DNA of 64,000 nt, taken from assembly GCA_031002005.1 (NCBI GenBank), contig CM061921.1, forward strand, positions 172,368,935-172,432,934, given 5' to 3'. The notes beneath the pieces are model-generated. The model saw nothing but the letters and a program-made list of their open reading frames with translations. It had not been told where the DNA came from and did no database searches. Below are positions 45,319 to 54,476 of the stretch, one piece after another. The translations under genes and the position numbers were made by a program. Numbering within the stretch: the stretch's first letter is position 1; each line of letters begins with the position of its first letter. The stretch comes from Vandiemenella viatica (Eukaryota > Arthropoda > Insecta > Orthoptera > Morabidae).

Positions 45319-45934
45319 CAGTCTAAATTTCTTTAAATTTTTTTAATTGTTGGGATTATTGTCAACGACAAGAATTATTTATATTAAACTTTAAAAATAA
45401 GTTTCAAATTTGTGTCATTGTTGTAAGATATTTTGTTTATCGCAAAGTTTTATTAGTTTACAGAAAGCTGAAAGCTTGGTAGGGTACAATAAAAATGAGC
45501 TATCAGAAGTCTGAAGAACTGGTTTTAACTTTATTAATTTTAAGGAACATCTTGTACATTGTAGACAAAGAAACATGGTTCAAAATAAAATTGCGTTATG
45601 TAAAAAAGTATTTTATCTTGAAATAGAATTTTGAAAATATGTATTTTGTATCTTGTATTTCAAATACCATTTCCAAAAGTATCTTGTATCTGATATCTCA
45701 ATTCCATTACTTAAGAGTATCTTGTATTCCAGATACTTTTTATGAGGTATTTTGCACATCTCTGCCTAGACGTCATCTGCAGCGAAAGGGCTAGTCAGTC
45801 AGCCTGTCTGTCTGAACTAAAAAATTTTGCCTTATAACGGCAAGTTAATCGATCTCGAGGATGCCTGAAGCTGCAGAGAGACGAGCGATGCTTGCGGTCC
45901 GGAGCCACGGCACGGAAAGTGTGAGGCCTCTCTA

Positions 45935-46168
45935 TCGAGCGTGGTGGGTGAGTGCTTACTTTCTGGCCTCGCGTTCGGGAGGAAGGGGGATCGAAACCTC
46001 GTCCGACTGTCCAGATTTGGGTTTTCCATGGTTTCATCAAATTACTCCAGGAGAAAGCCGGGATGGTTGCTTCAAAAAGTCATGGCCGAATTCCTTCCCA
46101 TTCCTGGTCCTAATTTTTATCTCTCCACTAATACACTCGCCGTCAACTAGGTCCAAAAGCCACAAGTA
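45935..46168 (+). mobile_element. SINE family A
   Basis: The head TCGAGCGTGGTGGGTGAGTG, CTGGCCTCGCGTTCGGGAGG, a degraded B box (GATCGAAACCT), the CCAGATTTGGGTTTTCCATGG block, AAGTCATGGCCGAATTCC and an A-rich tail near 46160 are present. The A box has drifted. Confidence 0.88.
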
Positions 46169-46235
46169 AAAAAAAGAAAAAGCTCTTACATTCAAGTATT
46201 TTACATATGGTGGTGACTCTACGAACAGACGGACG

Positions 46236-46360
46236 GTGTGGCGATGGGGTCACCTCTGACGCCAGTAGTGGTCAATATTTACACGTAGCACGTCGTGGAA
46301 ACAGTACTGGAAGGCCCATGGATGATTCTTTCTTTGTGTGGAACGACGATAGCTCCACTC
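46236..46360 (+). pseudogene. Penelope-like RT scrap
   Basis: One frame reads AMGSPLTPVVVNIY, then a stop, then HVVETVLEGP. The next frame reads RPMDDSFFVWNDD. The first matches the MGSPLSP-type block and the second the DD-containing FVDDTFVVW-type catalytic block of Penelope-like reverse transcriptases, at the right spacing, with a frameshift between (about 46312). Only about 120 bases remain. It is followed at once by a CR1 3' terminus. Confidence 0.6.
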
Positions 46361-46374
46361 CTCCTTGAAGGGAG

Positions 46375-46492
46375 ACGCCTCCTACCATATCCCGTATATA
46401 CCTTCCAAACTATTACCCTTTCGGATAGGTGCAATGCACCCTCCGTCACACACTTTTAGTGAATCGCGGAGTAATAATAATAATAATAAATA
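46375..46492 (+). mobile_element. CR1 3' end, solitary
   Basis: GGATAGGTGCAATGCACCCT, CACACACTTTTAGTGAATCG and a (TAA)n tail match the 3' end of the CR1 copy at 29389-29480 almost base for base. It is a very short, 5'-truncated insertion and it fixes the family's true end. Confidence 0.88.
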
Positions 46493-46596
46493 ATTTGAAA
46501 AAAATTGAAGTGAGATTTTTATCTACCGCCGTTACTTTAAATGAGATTTGAAGAGATTTGCTGAATCCCTCCCCTCTATTCAGCGCCTGTATGTCA

Positions 46597-48675
46597 TCAT
46601 TCTGTAATAAAGACTGAAGATGGAAAGTGAATGGCGTTCCAAAGAGGAAATCTTCGAAGATCGGCAACTGTTTCAAGTTTGTTCATTGGCTTTGTTTTGA
46701 AGTCATGCCATGTTTTTACGACCAATTTGTAGAAGGAAATCAGGCTGTGGAGATATGCTTCGCTTGGTGTTGTGTGCATAAATATAGTTACGTCATATCT
46801 GTTCTGATTGGCTCCCAAATTTTGTTGCGCCAGATAGAATAATATATTGTTTTCTGCCTCTTCCTTTTGGTCGTTATTTACTAGATTTTCAATAAACTTC
46901 ATTCGAAACACTCTCATTCTTGCTCCCAAATGTGTTAGTCCTATTCCACCTTTGCTGTTATTAGTTCAGACGACATCTTGACTTAACCAATGTTTTCTAG
47001 TCCACAAGAAGTCGAGAGACAGAAGATGGTTGAAGAACGGAACAGACATACACTAATTTTGACCCAAGTAATTGGTTGATTAATATCTTCCTCCCCCGTA
47101 GTGATGTGATGGGATAAAGACGTTTCCATCTTTCAACGCAAGTTTTTATTTTTCTGTGAAGATTTTCCCAGTTGTTTTGGTCATAGTCTTCTGTATTTCC
47201 AAGGTGGATACCCAGTAATTTCTTACCATCACGTTTCCACATAATGTTGAGAGGCGTGTCTGTTCTAAAGATCCATAGAACGCAGAAAAGAACTTCAGAT
47301 TTTCCGTAGTTAAGGCACGCTCCCGAGGCCTTACCGTATATACAGTATTGTAAGTTCTTTGTAGTTCCAGAATTCCTTAATTATCTGTTAAGAAAACTGT
47401 AACGTTGTCATCGTATGCTGATACGACTAACGTACGTGGATACCTTGGTATTTGTAGCCCCCTATGACGAAGGCGGCGTCGACTTTGAGCTAATAGTGGT
47501 TCAACTGATATTGTAAAACGTATTCCAGAAAATGGGTCGCCCTGCCTTATCCCACGAGTAACTGTTCCCCATTCGTATAAGACATTTTGCATTAGCGTAC
47601 AACGTTCTCATGTTACTTATTATTCCTTGTGGAAATTTTAAAATCTGCATGAGAGGAAATAGGTAGATGTGGTCAACGTGATCAAAGGCACCTTCTAGAT
47701 CGAGAGATATTGTTGGTAACAGTAGATGTTCTCTGTTGCCCAAATGAAGCACATCTCGAAAAAGGTGTAGGTTTGACCTGCTGAGTATGCAGTAAGTCTG
47801 GTCGAGATTTATTATTTTGTGAATTACAGCCGAAATTCGTTTAACAATAGTCTTTGCTATTATTTTGTAGTCGACGTTTAACAACGAAATAGGGCACCAG
47901 TTGCCAAGTTTAGAGAGGTCTCATTTAATAGGTTTTAAAAACAAAACTGCCTCCTGCATCGAGAACGGAAGAATATGCATGGAGAGATCGAAGTCTACTA
48001 CTATTTTAAACATGTCATATATCGAACGCCAAAAATCTTTATAAAATTACGGATTTAAACCATAAAATCCTGGTGCTTTCTCATTTTTCGTTTCCTTAGG
48101 TGTATTAGTGAGTTCATCAATGGTTATATCATCGCGGACATAATTTTGGTCTTCAGTCTCCAGTTCTGGTAGGAACGAGAATACGAGAGATCCGGAACAT
48201 CTAGGCCAGTATTATTACTCTTTGAATACAACTGGGCGAAATTGTTTCTTACTTGAGTGGTGATGGCATTTTGGTCGGCAACGATAGTGTTGTTGATTAT
48301 TAGAGTTCGAGTCAGTATATTCTGTTTTTTCTCTCTTTCTAAGCAAAAGAAGAAGGCAGTTGGTGAATTTCCATCATTGATGTATGTGGCTTCTTTCAAG
48401 GCAGCTTCTTCGGAAGCTCGCTGTCCGTAGTGTTTTTTTAAGTGTGTCCCTAATAGCTTCCATCTCATTCTTTTCCGTTTATGATAGTTTGTATTTATTA
48501 ATATTGTGCATAAATTGCCGTTCCAAGTGCTTCACTTGATCAAGCTGTTGTTGGCTAATCACCTTTGTATAGTCCTGGGTGACTGATTTAATTTCTACTT
48601 TAAACTCGTCCCAGATTCGCAGTACTGAACCATTACAGAATTGGATTTTAGTCTTGTAAGCTGTAATAATATTTT
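46597..48675 (-). pseudogene. Tx1-like ORF2: RT and C-terminal part
   Basis: The pre-RT segment (48468-48124) reads RWKLLGTHLKKHYGQRASEE and SPTAFFFCLEREKKQNILTR. The RT (47884-47377) has MLNVDYKIIAKTIVKRISAV, NLDQTYCILSRSNLHLFRDV, ISLDLEGAFDHVDHIYLFPL, VTRGIRQGDPFSGIRFTISV and VVSAYDDNVTVFL, where AYDD is the degenerate catalytic box (normally YADD). Downstream pieces (47242-46997, KLLGIHLGN and GRKILINQLLGSKLVYV; 46929-46597) belong to the C-terminal region. Frameshifts lie between all pieces. Confidence 0.82.
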
Positions 48676-48913
48676 CGATCGAGCGTGGTGGTGTAACGAC
48701 TAGCGTTCTGGCCTTGCATTCGGGAGGACGGCCGTTCGAATCCCCGTCCGAGCATCCAGATTTGGGTTTTCCATGGTTTCCCAAATCACTCCAGTCAAAT
48801 GCCGGGATGCTTCCTTCAAAAGGCCATGGCCGAATTCCTTCCCATTCCTTGCCCCCCCCCCCATCTTTTCCCGTCTCTAAAGACCTCGCTGTTGAGAGAC
48901 GTTAAGCACATAA
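48676..48913 (+). mobile_element. SINE family A
   Basis: This is a well-preserved copy: head GAGCGTGGTGGTGTAACGAC, B box GTTCGAATCCCCGTCC, CATCCAGATTTGGGTTTTCC, a C run at 48854-48862 and a tail GAGAGACGTTAAGCAC followed by A. A short TCGATC flanks both sides. It splits the Tx1-like ORF2. Confidence 0.92.
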
Positions 48914-49433
48914 AAAAATCGATCATTTCCTTGAAGCATTCATCCTATAGAAAGGTATTATTAAATCTCCATATTGGAGATTTCATTCCATTTTGAGACG
49001 TCCTGAAATAAAACTGTACTGCACAATGGTCAGAAAAGGTAGGTAAAATTTCACTGCTTTAGGCGTTGGTTAGCCACCTCCTCTTCATATAAAACCTGTC
49101 TATTTCTGGACCGTGGCTTAGAAGCATGCATACCCATGTATGTGTTTATCCAGATATACCAGGATGATGATGCCGCCAAACGTCCTCCAGTTCGATATCC
49201 ATCAAAAGCTTTCTGACAATACTGGAGAATTTTGTTCTCCTTTCAGTGAAAGCGGTTCTGTCTATATTATCAGTGGTGACATTTCAATCACCACCAATTA
49301 CAACGATATCCATCGCGTCAAGTGATCTCAGGAAGCGTTTAATACAGCTTAGTACTTGATTAGCCGTTTGGAGACAATGAGGAAGCTAGACATTAATTGT
49401 GTCGAAAGAACGAAGACTTTCCCGGCGTATGAC
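48914..49433 (-). pseudogene. Tx1-like endonuclease, second part
   Basis: Minus-strand text includes SLRSFDTINV, QTANQVLSCIKRFLRSLDAM, DIVVIGDWNVTTDNIDRTAF (catalytic D/N pair) and, near 49050, FSDHCAVQFYF with the catalytic SDH triad member. It continues the domain that starts at 51888 and was split by the foreign element. Confidence 0.78.
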
Positions 49434-49454
49434 TGCAATGTAGTCTTCAAGGGT

Positions 49455-49520
49455 GTACCGTCGGTTAGTGTTGTGGAAACACAGTATTTCGACGGCTAGC
49501 TCGGCCGTCTTCTTCAGGTG
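49455..49520 (-). ncRNA. Hammerhead-ribozyme-like motif, left repeat
   Basis: On the minus strand CTGAAGA (49517-49511) is followed by stem strands GACGGC (49509-49504) and GCCGTC (49496-49491) and then GAAA (49490-49487). This fits the core CUGANGA-stem II-GAAA. Stem III (downstream GTG/CAC pairing around TTTCC) is weak and no clear cleavage triplet with stem I was proved. Confidence 0.35.
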
Positions 49521-49523
49521 TAG

Positions 49524-49756
49524 AACCGAGCGTGGTGGTGTAACGGATAGCGTTCTGGCCTCGCTTTCGGGAGGACGGCGGTTCGAATCCCCGTCCGGGC
49601 ATCCACATTTGGGTTTTCCACGGTTTCCCAAATCACTCCATGCAAATGCCGGGATGCTTCCTTAAAAAGGCCATGGCCGAATTCCTTCCCATTCCTTGCC
49701 CCCATCCTTTCCCGTCTCTTAAGACCTCGCTGTTGAGAGACGTAAAGCAGTTTAAA
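49524..49756 (+). mobile_element. SINE family A, intact boxes and target duplications
   Basis: The best copy in the window. It is flanked by perfect TCAGGTGTAG at 49514-49523 and 49757-49766. The head is CGAGCGTGGTGGTGTAACGG, the B box GGTTCGAATCC and the 3' end GAGAGACGTAAAGCAGTTTAA. It lies in the left inverted repeat of the 2.15-kb element; the right repeat shows the empty site. It is therefore one of the youngest events here. Confidence 0.95.
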
Positions 49757-49967
49757 TCAGGTGTAGGGACATCTGCACTGGTCGGCTGACCTCCAGATAC
49801 TGAGATGGTTCGGCAGCAGCAGAACAGCCATTCACTGCCAACTACTTGGCAGAGTATTGTCGTAGACATTTACTGCAATGTCAGTAAGATTTGGAATGTC
49901 TTCGCGGATGATGTTTCTTCTCAGGTGGCTTCTTGTTTTCTTCAGGAGCAGGCGGCAGCTAGTGTTT

Positions 49968-51112
49968 AGCGGCCGCGCTTGTGGTCGTACATGTGACGAG
50001 TTGCGCGAGCAGCTCGACGATTTTTAGTGTTGTGGTCCCCATTGGCTCTCATCCACGCCGTGTGCACAGCTTCCCCGGACGGGTGAGCATTCAAGTGGGG
50101 GTCGCATTGGGCAGGTCCTATCTCGAGGTTGGTCGGGGTTTCTGGCCCTGTAATTCCCACTGGACATTACAGTGGGCCTGGTAGTCTGACGACACTTTGC
50201 AGTTGAGTTTCTCGGCGGGCTCTTCCTAGTGGCCGTATCCCCCTGGGCTCTGAGGGTTTGTTGACTCGTCTTCTTCTTTTGCTGCAGTTTTCTGCGGCTT
50301 GGACACGCGCGATGGCACGCCGTGTGTGGTCCCCCGCAGTTGCAGCAAATCGGGTCATCCCTCGGCCTAGGACACGCCGAAGGCGGGTGCTCTTCCCCGC
50401 ACCGGACGCACCTCTGTCTTGTCGTGCACTGCTTGGCATAGTGATTGAAGCCCTGGCAGTTGAAGCACTGGGCTATTTCAGGCGCCCGCGGCTTCCATTC
50501 AGGTGTCGTGGTCTGGCTGGAAGTGGACGTTGTAGCCGTCCGCGGCTTCCAATCAGGTGTCGTGGTCTGGCTGGAAGTGGACGTTGTTGTTGCCTCGGTA
50601 ACTAGAGCTTTGGGAGGCTCAAGTATAGTAGTGGTGGTTAGGAGGAAGGTTATGATCTCCTCACGCAGCTTCGTGAGGATAGCCTCCCAATCTTGTATGC
50701 AGTTTGCATAGACACACAGTCCAGTCGTTAGCGGCTGTGCGAACAGCGGCACAATCGCGCAGCGCTGCAGGCGGCCGACTAATCTGACACAGTCTTTGGT
50801 GAGAATGAGGATGGGTTTGGTAGGCCCCTACTCCAATGGAAGGTCGGAGGTGTCCATCTTGTTGGATTCCTCTTCTGTGGCGGAGACTTCGGCATTTGCG
50901 ACTGGTGGCTCGCCCTGGTCTGGATGGTCGGCAATCATCTGTTGGGGTGATTCCGGCTCTCCTGCGGGTTCAAGCGCTGGCAGTTGCCACCTGCCTACGA
51001 GGTAGGTCATCTTCTTTGCGAGAGCATCCATACGCTCATCTTGGGAGAGTGGCGTAGCTGGCGGGCTGGTTGCCACCTGACTAGATGCTCGCTTCTTCTT
51101 GTTTCTTCCCAT
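49968..51112 (-). pseudogene. Gag-like ORF with CCHC zinc knuckles
   Basis: It starts MGRNKKKRASSQVATSPP at 51112. A stop after TSDLPLE (about 50828) splits it, and the frame resumes with CVYANCIQDWEAILTKLREE. A tandem duplication gives two copies of the TSSQTTTPxWKPRx segment (50550-50640). Three knuckles follow: CFNCQGFNHYAKQC, CVRCGEEHPPSACP and CCNCGGPHTACHRACP, the arrangement of Jockey/I-type ORF1 proteins, which bind RNA. The Arg-rich tail continues to about 49968. No ORF2 follows. A promoter-like TATATAA lies upstream near 51430 on the opposite strand. Confidence 0.78.
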
Positions 51113-51454
51113 TGCGAAGATGGCTCAATATGAGGCATGACAACAGGCAGTTAGCGTCCTCTCTGGCTGCTGGCAGCCGACTGTTAAATGTGTTGGCCAG
51201 TCGACAGTGACAGTGGTCTATGTCTCAGTGAGGCATGGAAGCCATCCTTGGCAAATATCCGCAGAGAACGTTGTACTTCCGTCCAGCTGCAGCCGTAGAG
51301 GGCTCCATATTAGCTCGGGCTGGAACAAGAACCGTAGCCATGCCCACTGGCAGCCAGCCGCCAGATGGTTGCGGGTCTGGCTCATAGTAAGCCTTCGCCG
51401 AGGCCACGCAGCCGCCGAACGCGGACATGTATATAATGAAGAGCGGCACCCAAA

Positions 51455-51586
51455 CAATCTCAGTATCTGTGGGTCAGCCGACCATTGCAGATGTCTCTAC
51501 ACCTGAAGAAGACGGCGGAGCTAGCCGTCGAAATATTGTGTTTCCACAACACTTTCCGGCGGTACACCTGTGAAGACTACATTGCA
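51455..51586 (+). repeat. Right terminal inverted repeat
   Basis: It pairs with 49434-49523 plus 49767-49815. Landmarks are CAGTATCTG, GGTCAGCCGACCATTGCAGA, CTACACCTGAAGAAGACGGC, GAAATATTGTGTTTCCACAA and GACTACATTGCA. The uninterrupted form shows the empty site of the SINE that is present in the left repeat. Confidence 0.85.
51503..51560 (+). ncRNA. Hammerhead-ribozyme-like motif, right repeat
   Basis: CTGAAGA (51503-51509), stem II strands GACGGC (51511-51516) and GCCGTC (51524-51529) closing a 7-base loop, and GAAA (51530-51533) fit the hammerhead core. A possible stem III is TTGTG (51536-51540) with CACAA (51545-51549). The cleavage-site side is not convincing, so catalysis is unproven. 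Such motifs are known in Penelope-like and other retroelements. Confidence 0.38.
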
Positions 51587-51589
51587 TTA

Positions 51590-51888
51590 TTTGTGTCTTT
51601 TGTCCTGACAAATTTAACTGTACTGCTTGTGCATATTCAGGATAGATGATCTGCGTGTTTCCAAAATTTCCAACGTTTGTGACAATTAGCGTTCCACTGG
51701 TTGCGTGTGTTCTCGGATTGATGGCACAAGATAGATGTGGGTAGGGAAAACTGCCGGGAACTGCTAGGACATTTGTTTCTTGTAAAAATAGGATTTGCGT
51801 TTTTGATCGGTGTAAAAAAAGACATAACCAATTTTTGTTTGTTTTCCGATGCTATGCCTCTTGCATTCAGAGTAGTAATCTTAAACAT
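51590..51888 (-). pseudogene. Tx1-like endonuclease, N-terminal part
   Basis: It begins MFKITTLNARGIASENKQKL, the usual start of an APE-type endonuclease in L1/Tx1 elements (N of TLNARG catalytic). SSSRQFSLPTSIL appears further on. It is cut off by the inserted 2.15-kb element. Confidence 0.8.
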
Positions 51889-52122
51889 GGCGATGAGACA
51901 ATAGGTTTGTACAAAACAATCTGTAAGATATAATAAAGTTAGATTTGCAATTCTCTGTCAAGTGCAGCTGCCATTCTTTGCAATGTACGCTTAATATTAA
52001 TATCTATGACTTTTCTAATTTTTTTCTAGCATATACTGAATCGCTGGTATGTTTTTGGTATATCGCTTCACTATCGGAAGAGTTCTCATAAAATTCATGC
52101 TGGCCTTTAAGAAGGAAATCAA

Positions 52123-53102
52123 TTATTCTTCTGTTCTCGGTTCATCTTCGTTTCTCATGTTACAGGGAGCAGTTTCTAGAAAAGTAGACCCACACTCCGA
52201 GTCACTATCGAAGTCATGAATTGCGGTCTCTACGATATCTAGACTCTCTTCTTTTTCCTCTACTTCAATTGCGAAATTCAGTGCTGGTACTTGAGTTTTT
52301 TGCCCTTTAGCATGTTTCAAAGAGGTTGGTATTTCAGTTCTTTTGATTTCCCTTACTGACAGTGGAATATCTTTTTTCTTTGGGTGCTCTTCTTCCCGAT
52401 ACCTTTTCTCAAAAAGCTGAGTTATGCTACAACACCGTTTTGGAATCTGACTTGGTTCATTACAGCATTGTACTAAAGATTCTTCAACGACCAAGGATTC
52501 TAGAGATCGACTTCTGCGGTTATGCATTTTTGTCAACTTCAACGCCGTAAACGAATCACTGTCAGATTTTTGGTGGCATGTTTCAGGAGCTGACGGTGTC
52601 ACCTCCCTCGGCAGTTGTACCGGTGAGATCCGGAATTCTCCATCTACAGAAAGAGATACTTTCCTTGTGTCTAGCTGAGGAAAATTGTCAGCTACGTTCT
52701 GCTGCACAGTTATTTTCTTACAATTCTTTTTGACATGTCCTATTCCCTGACACGCGTTACAAAATACATCGTTCATTGATATATACATCATGTATGCAGT
52801 GCCTTCATGAATAATTGTAACTGTTTTCGGAACTTTGGATATATCCTCGAAGATAAAGTGAGCAGTTCTTCGGAAGAATTTCATGTGCGCGCAACCGGGA
52901 ATTCTGGAATTTCCGGAAATCTGCCTAGTAATTTTCCATATTTCATCTTTTTGTTTACAACGGTGGCATTTGAAATATAAGGGTAAGCATTAGAAAAATC
53001 TACCCGTGTGAATGCCATTTTGAAACGTCTTAACGGTACAAAAAAAAAAAAAAAAAAAATAGTTTTAACAGTTATTCCACCTTCCTGCACTAATTGGTCC
53101 AT
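52123..53102 (-). pseudogene. Tx1-like ORF1 with zinc knuckle
   Basis: The N-terminal part (53102-52881) has DQLVQEGGITVK, then Phe codons from an expanded A run, then VPLRRF, RVDFSNAYPYISNATVV and KYGKLLGRFPEIP, an RRM-like start seen in Tx1-type ORF1. After a stop near 52881, 253 residues follow with FFRRTAHFIFEDISKV and a single knuckle CNACQGIGHVKKNC (C-x2-C-x4-H-x4-C), then a long acidic, Ser-rich C-terminal tail ending at 52123. The second frame is uninterrupted over 253 codons, unusually long for this window. The protein would bind the element's RNA. Confidence 0.75.
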
Positions 53103-53109
53103 ATGTTTA

Positions 53110-53828
53110 TCAGATTTTAAGAATACTCATACATATTCAAAGCTGATTCCATAAACATGAGTGATATTTTGAGCACCAACAGCTGCACTCACCCCAATAA
53201 TATAGTTATCGATGTTGGTGTTTTCAGCCTTTTCGATTACCACTGCCAGCTCAGCTGCTGTGGCCACCGATGTTCGCTCCCTGAAGTTGTAATCCCATGT
53301 TTACTCGTTGCTTCGTACGCCGTCAGCAGTTTCCGTTCGAATAACATCTGCGAAGCTTGTTGATGTAGTGGCTATCTGTGTTGCCACTAAACTCAATGGT
53401 TAATGAAAGAATAAAAAGCCGAAAACTCAGCTTAAACGAGATAGTTCACGACACTTTCACCTCAGTATAAACATCACGCTTATTTCAAACGACAGTGCAC
53501 AAAATCGGTTCGGCACCACAATCCCTAATACAAAATAATTGTCACAACTCAAGATTAACAAAAACACGTTCACTCTCAAAGATGACTGACTGACTGACTG
53601 AGAGAGAGAGAGAGACAGGCAGACAGGTACAGACAGACAGATATTTTTGGGATTGATAGAATTATTTATTAAAATAACGGAGATTCAGGACATGAAATAA
53701 TTCACATATTTTAAAATATCAATATTCATAAAAACAGTCATAGCATACTATACACACATTATCACATTTTATTATCCAGTCCTGTGTGATCAGACGACAG
53801 ACAAAAACAAGCAGAAAGGATTTTTTTT
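53110..53828. other. No gene; simple-sequence tract
   Basis: The stretch beyond the Tx1 ORF1 has no recognised protein. A compound microsatellite (TGAC)n(GA)n(CAGA)n lies at 53582-53642. Confidence 0.6.
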
Positions 53829-54476
53829 TTTTGGTGCCGTCAGTCTTTTGACTGGTTTGATGGAATCCTCCATCCCATCCTACCCTGTGCTAACCTCATT
53901 ATCTCTACATACCCCTTACAGCCCACGTCCTCAATTATCTGCATCATATATTCTAATCTCTGTCTTCCTGTACAGTTCTTACCTTCGACTGATCCCTCCA
54001 TCAGCTAACTAACCAATCCAGCATGTCTCAAAATATGACCTACCACACTGTCTCTTCTTTCTGTAAGCTTCTTCTACAAACTGCTTTCCTCGCTCATCAT
54101 TTCCAAAATTCATTCATTTCTTACTTTATCAGTCAACTTATTTTTCATCATTCTTCTGTTGCACCACATTGCAAATGTTTCAATTTCCTTTCTTTCCGGT
54201 ATTCCTAAAGTCCATGTTTCGCTACCATAATGTGCTTTGCTCCACACATAGAGTTTTAAAAAGTTATATCTAATTCCTAGATCAATATTTGAAACCAAAA
54301 ACTTTCTCTTTTTCATGAAGGCTCTTTTTGCTGGTGCTATTCTGCTTTTAACATCATTCCTCCTTCATCCATCTCGTTGTAATTTTGCTTCCTAACTAAC
54401 AGAATTCACTTACTACTCCTATTGCATTAAATCCTATTTTTATATTTAATCTACAAGTATCGGTATCATATCTGAT

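Larger units (their letters stand above)
41245..45764. mobile_element. hAT transposon shell, 4.5 kb, loaded with insertions
   Basis: The left end CAGAGATGTGACTTATTT and the reverse complement of the right end, CAGAGATGTGCAAAATACC, are hAT-like terminal repeats. The flanks 41237-41244 (TCTAGACA) and 45765-45772 (CCTAGACG) form an 8-base duplication with two changes. Both subterminal regions (41270-41420 and 45600-45750) are packed with GTATCTTGTATTTGAAATAC-like words in varied orientation, typical of hAT subterminal binding sites. No hAT transposase (RICH/dimerisation region) is readable; the interior is filled by a LINE and a Tc1 element. Confidence 0.82.
49434..51586 (-). mobile_element. 2.15-kb inverted-repeat element with gag-like ORF
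   Basis: The left end TGCAATGTAGTCTTCAAGGG and the reverse complement of the right end, TGCAATGTAGTCTTCACAGG, start inverted repeats that run inward about 130 bases. They are interrupted on the left by a SINE. The interior carries a minus-strand zinc-knuckle ORF. The insertion splits the Tx1-like endonuclease. Only a palindromic TGCA is available as a possible target duplication. Inverted terminal repeats with a gag-like gene are not expected of a normal LINE; a DIRS-like or Penelope-like relative, or a LINE flanked by inverted copies of a small repeat, are all possible. No RT or recombinase is present. Confidence 0.7.
46500..53110 (-). mobile_element. Tx1-like LINE, interrupted by two insertions
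   Basis: On the minus strand, pieces of one element lie in order: ORF1 (53102-52123), endonuclease start (51888-51590), a 2153-base foreign element, the endonuclease remainder (49430-48914), a SINE, then RT and C-terminal parts (48675-46500). Removing the insertions leaves about 4.2 kb. The RT (SLDLEGAFDHVDHIYLF-type) and an ORF1 with a PLRR...SNAYPYISN block point to the Tx1 group of L1-like LINEs. Confidence 0.8.

Noticed and set aside
50258..51057. Several plus-strand ORFs up to 115 residues.
   Set aside because: They are antisense shadows of the GC-rich gag-like ORF; the zinc-knuckle pattern on the minus strand is decisive.
53582..53642. TGAC/GA/CAGA tract as a CRISPR-like array.
   Set aside because: It is a compound microsatellite with no spacer-repeat alternation.
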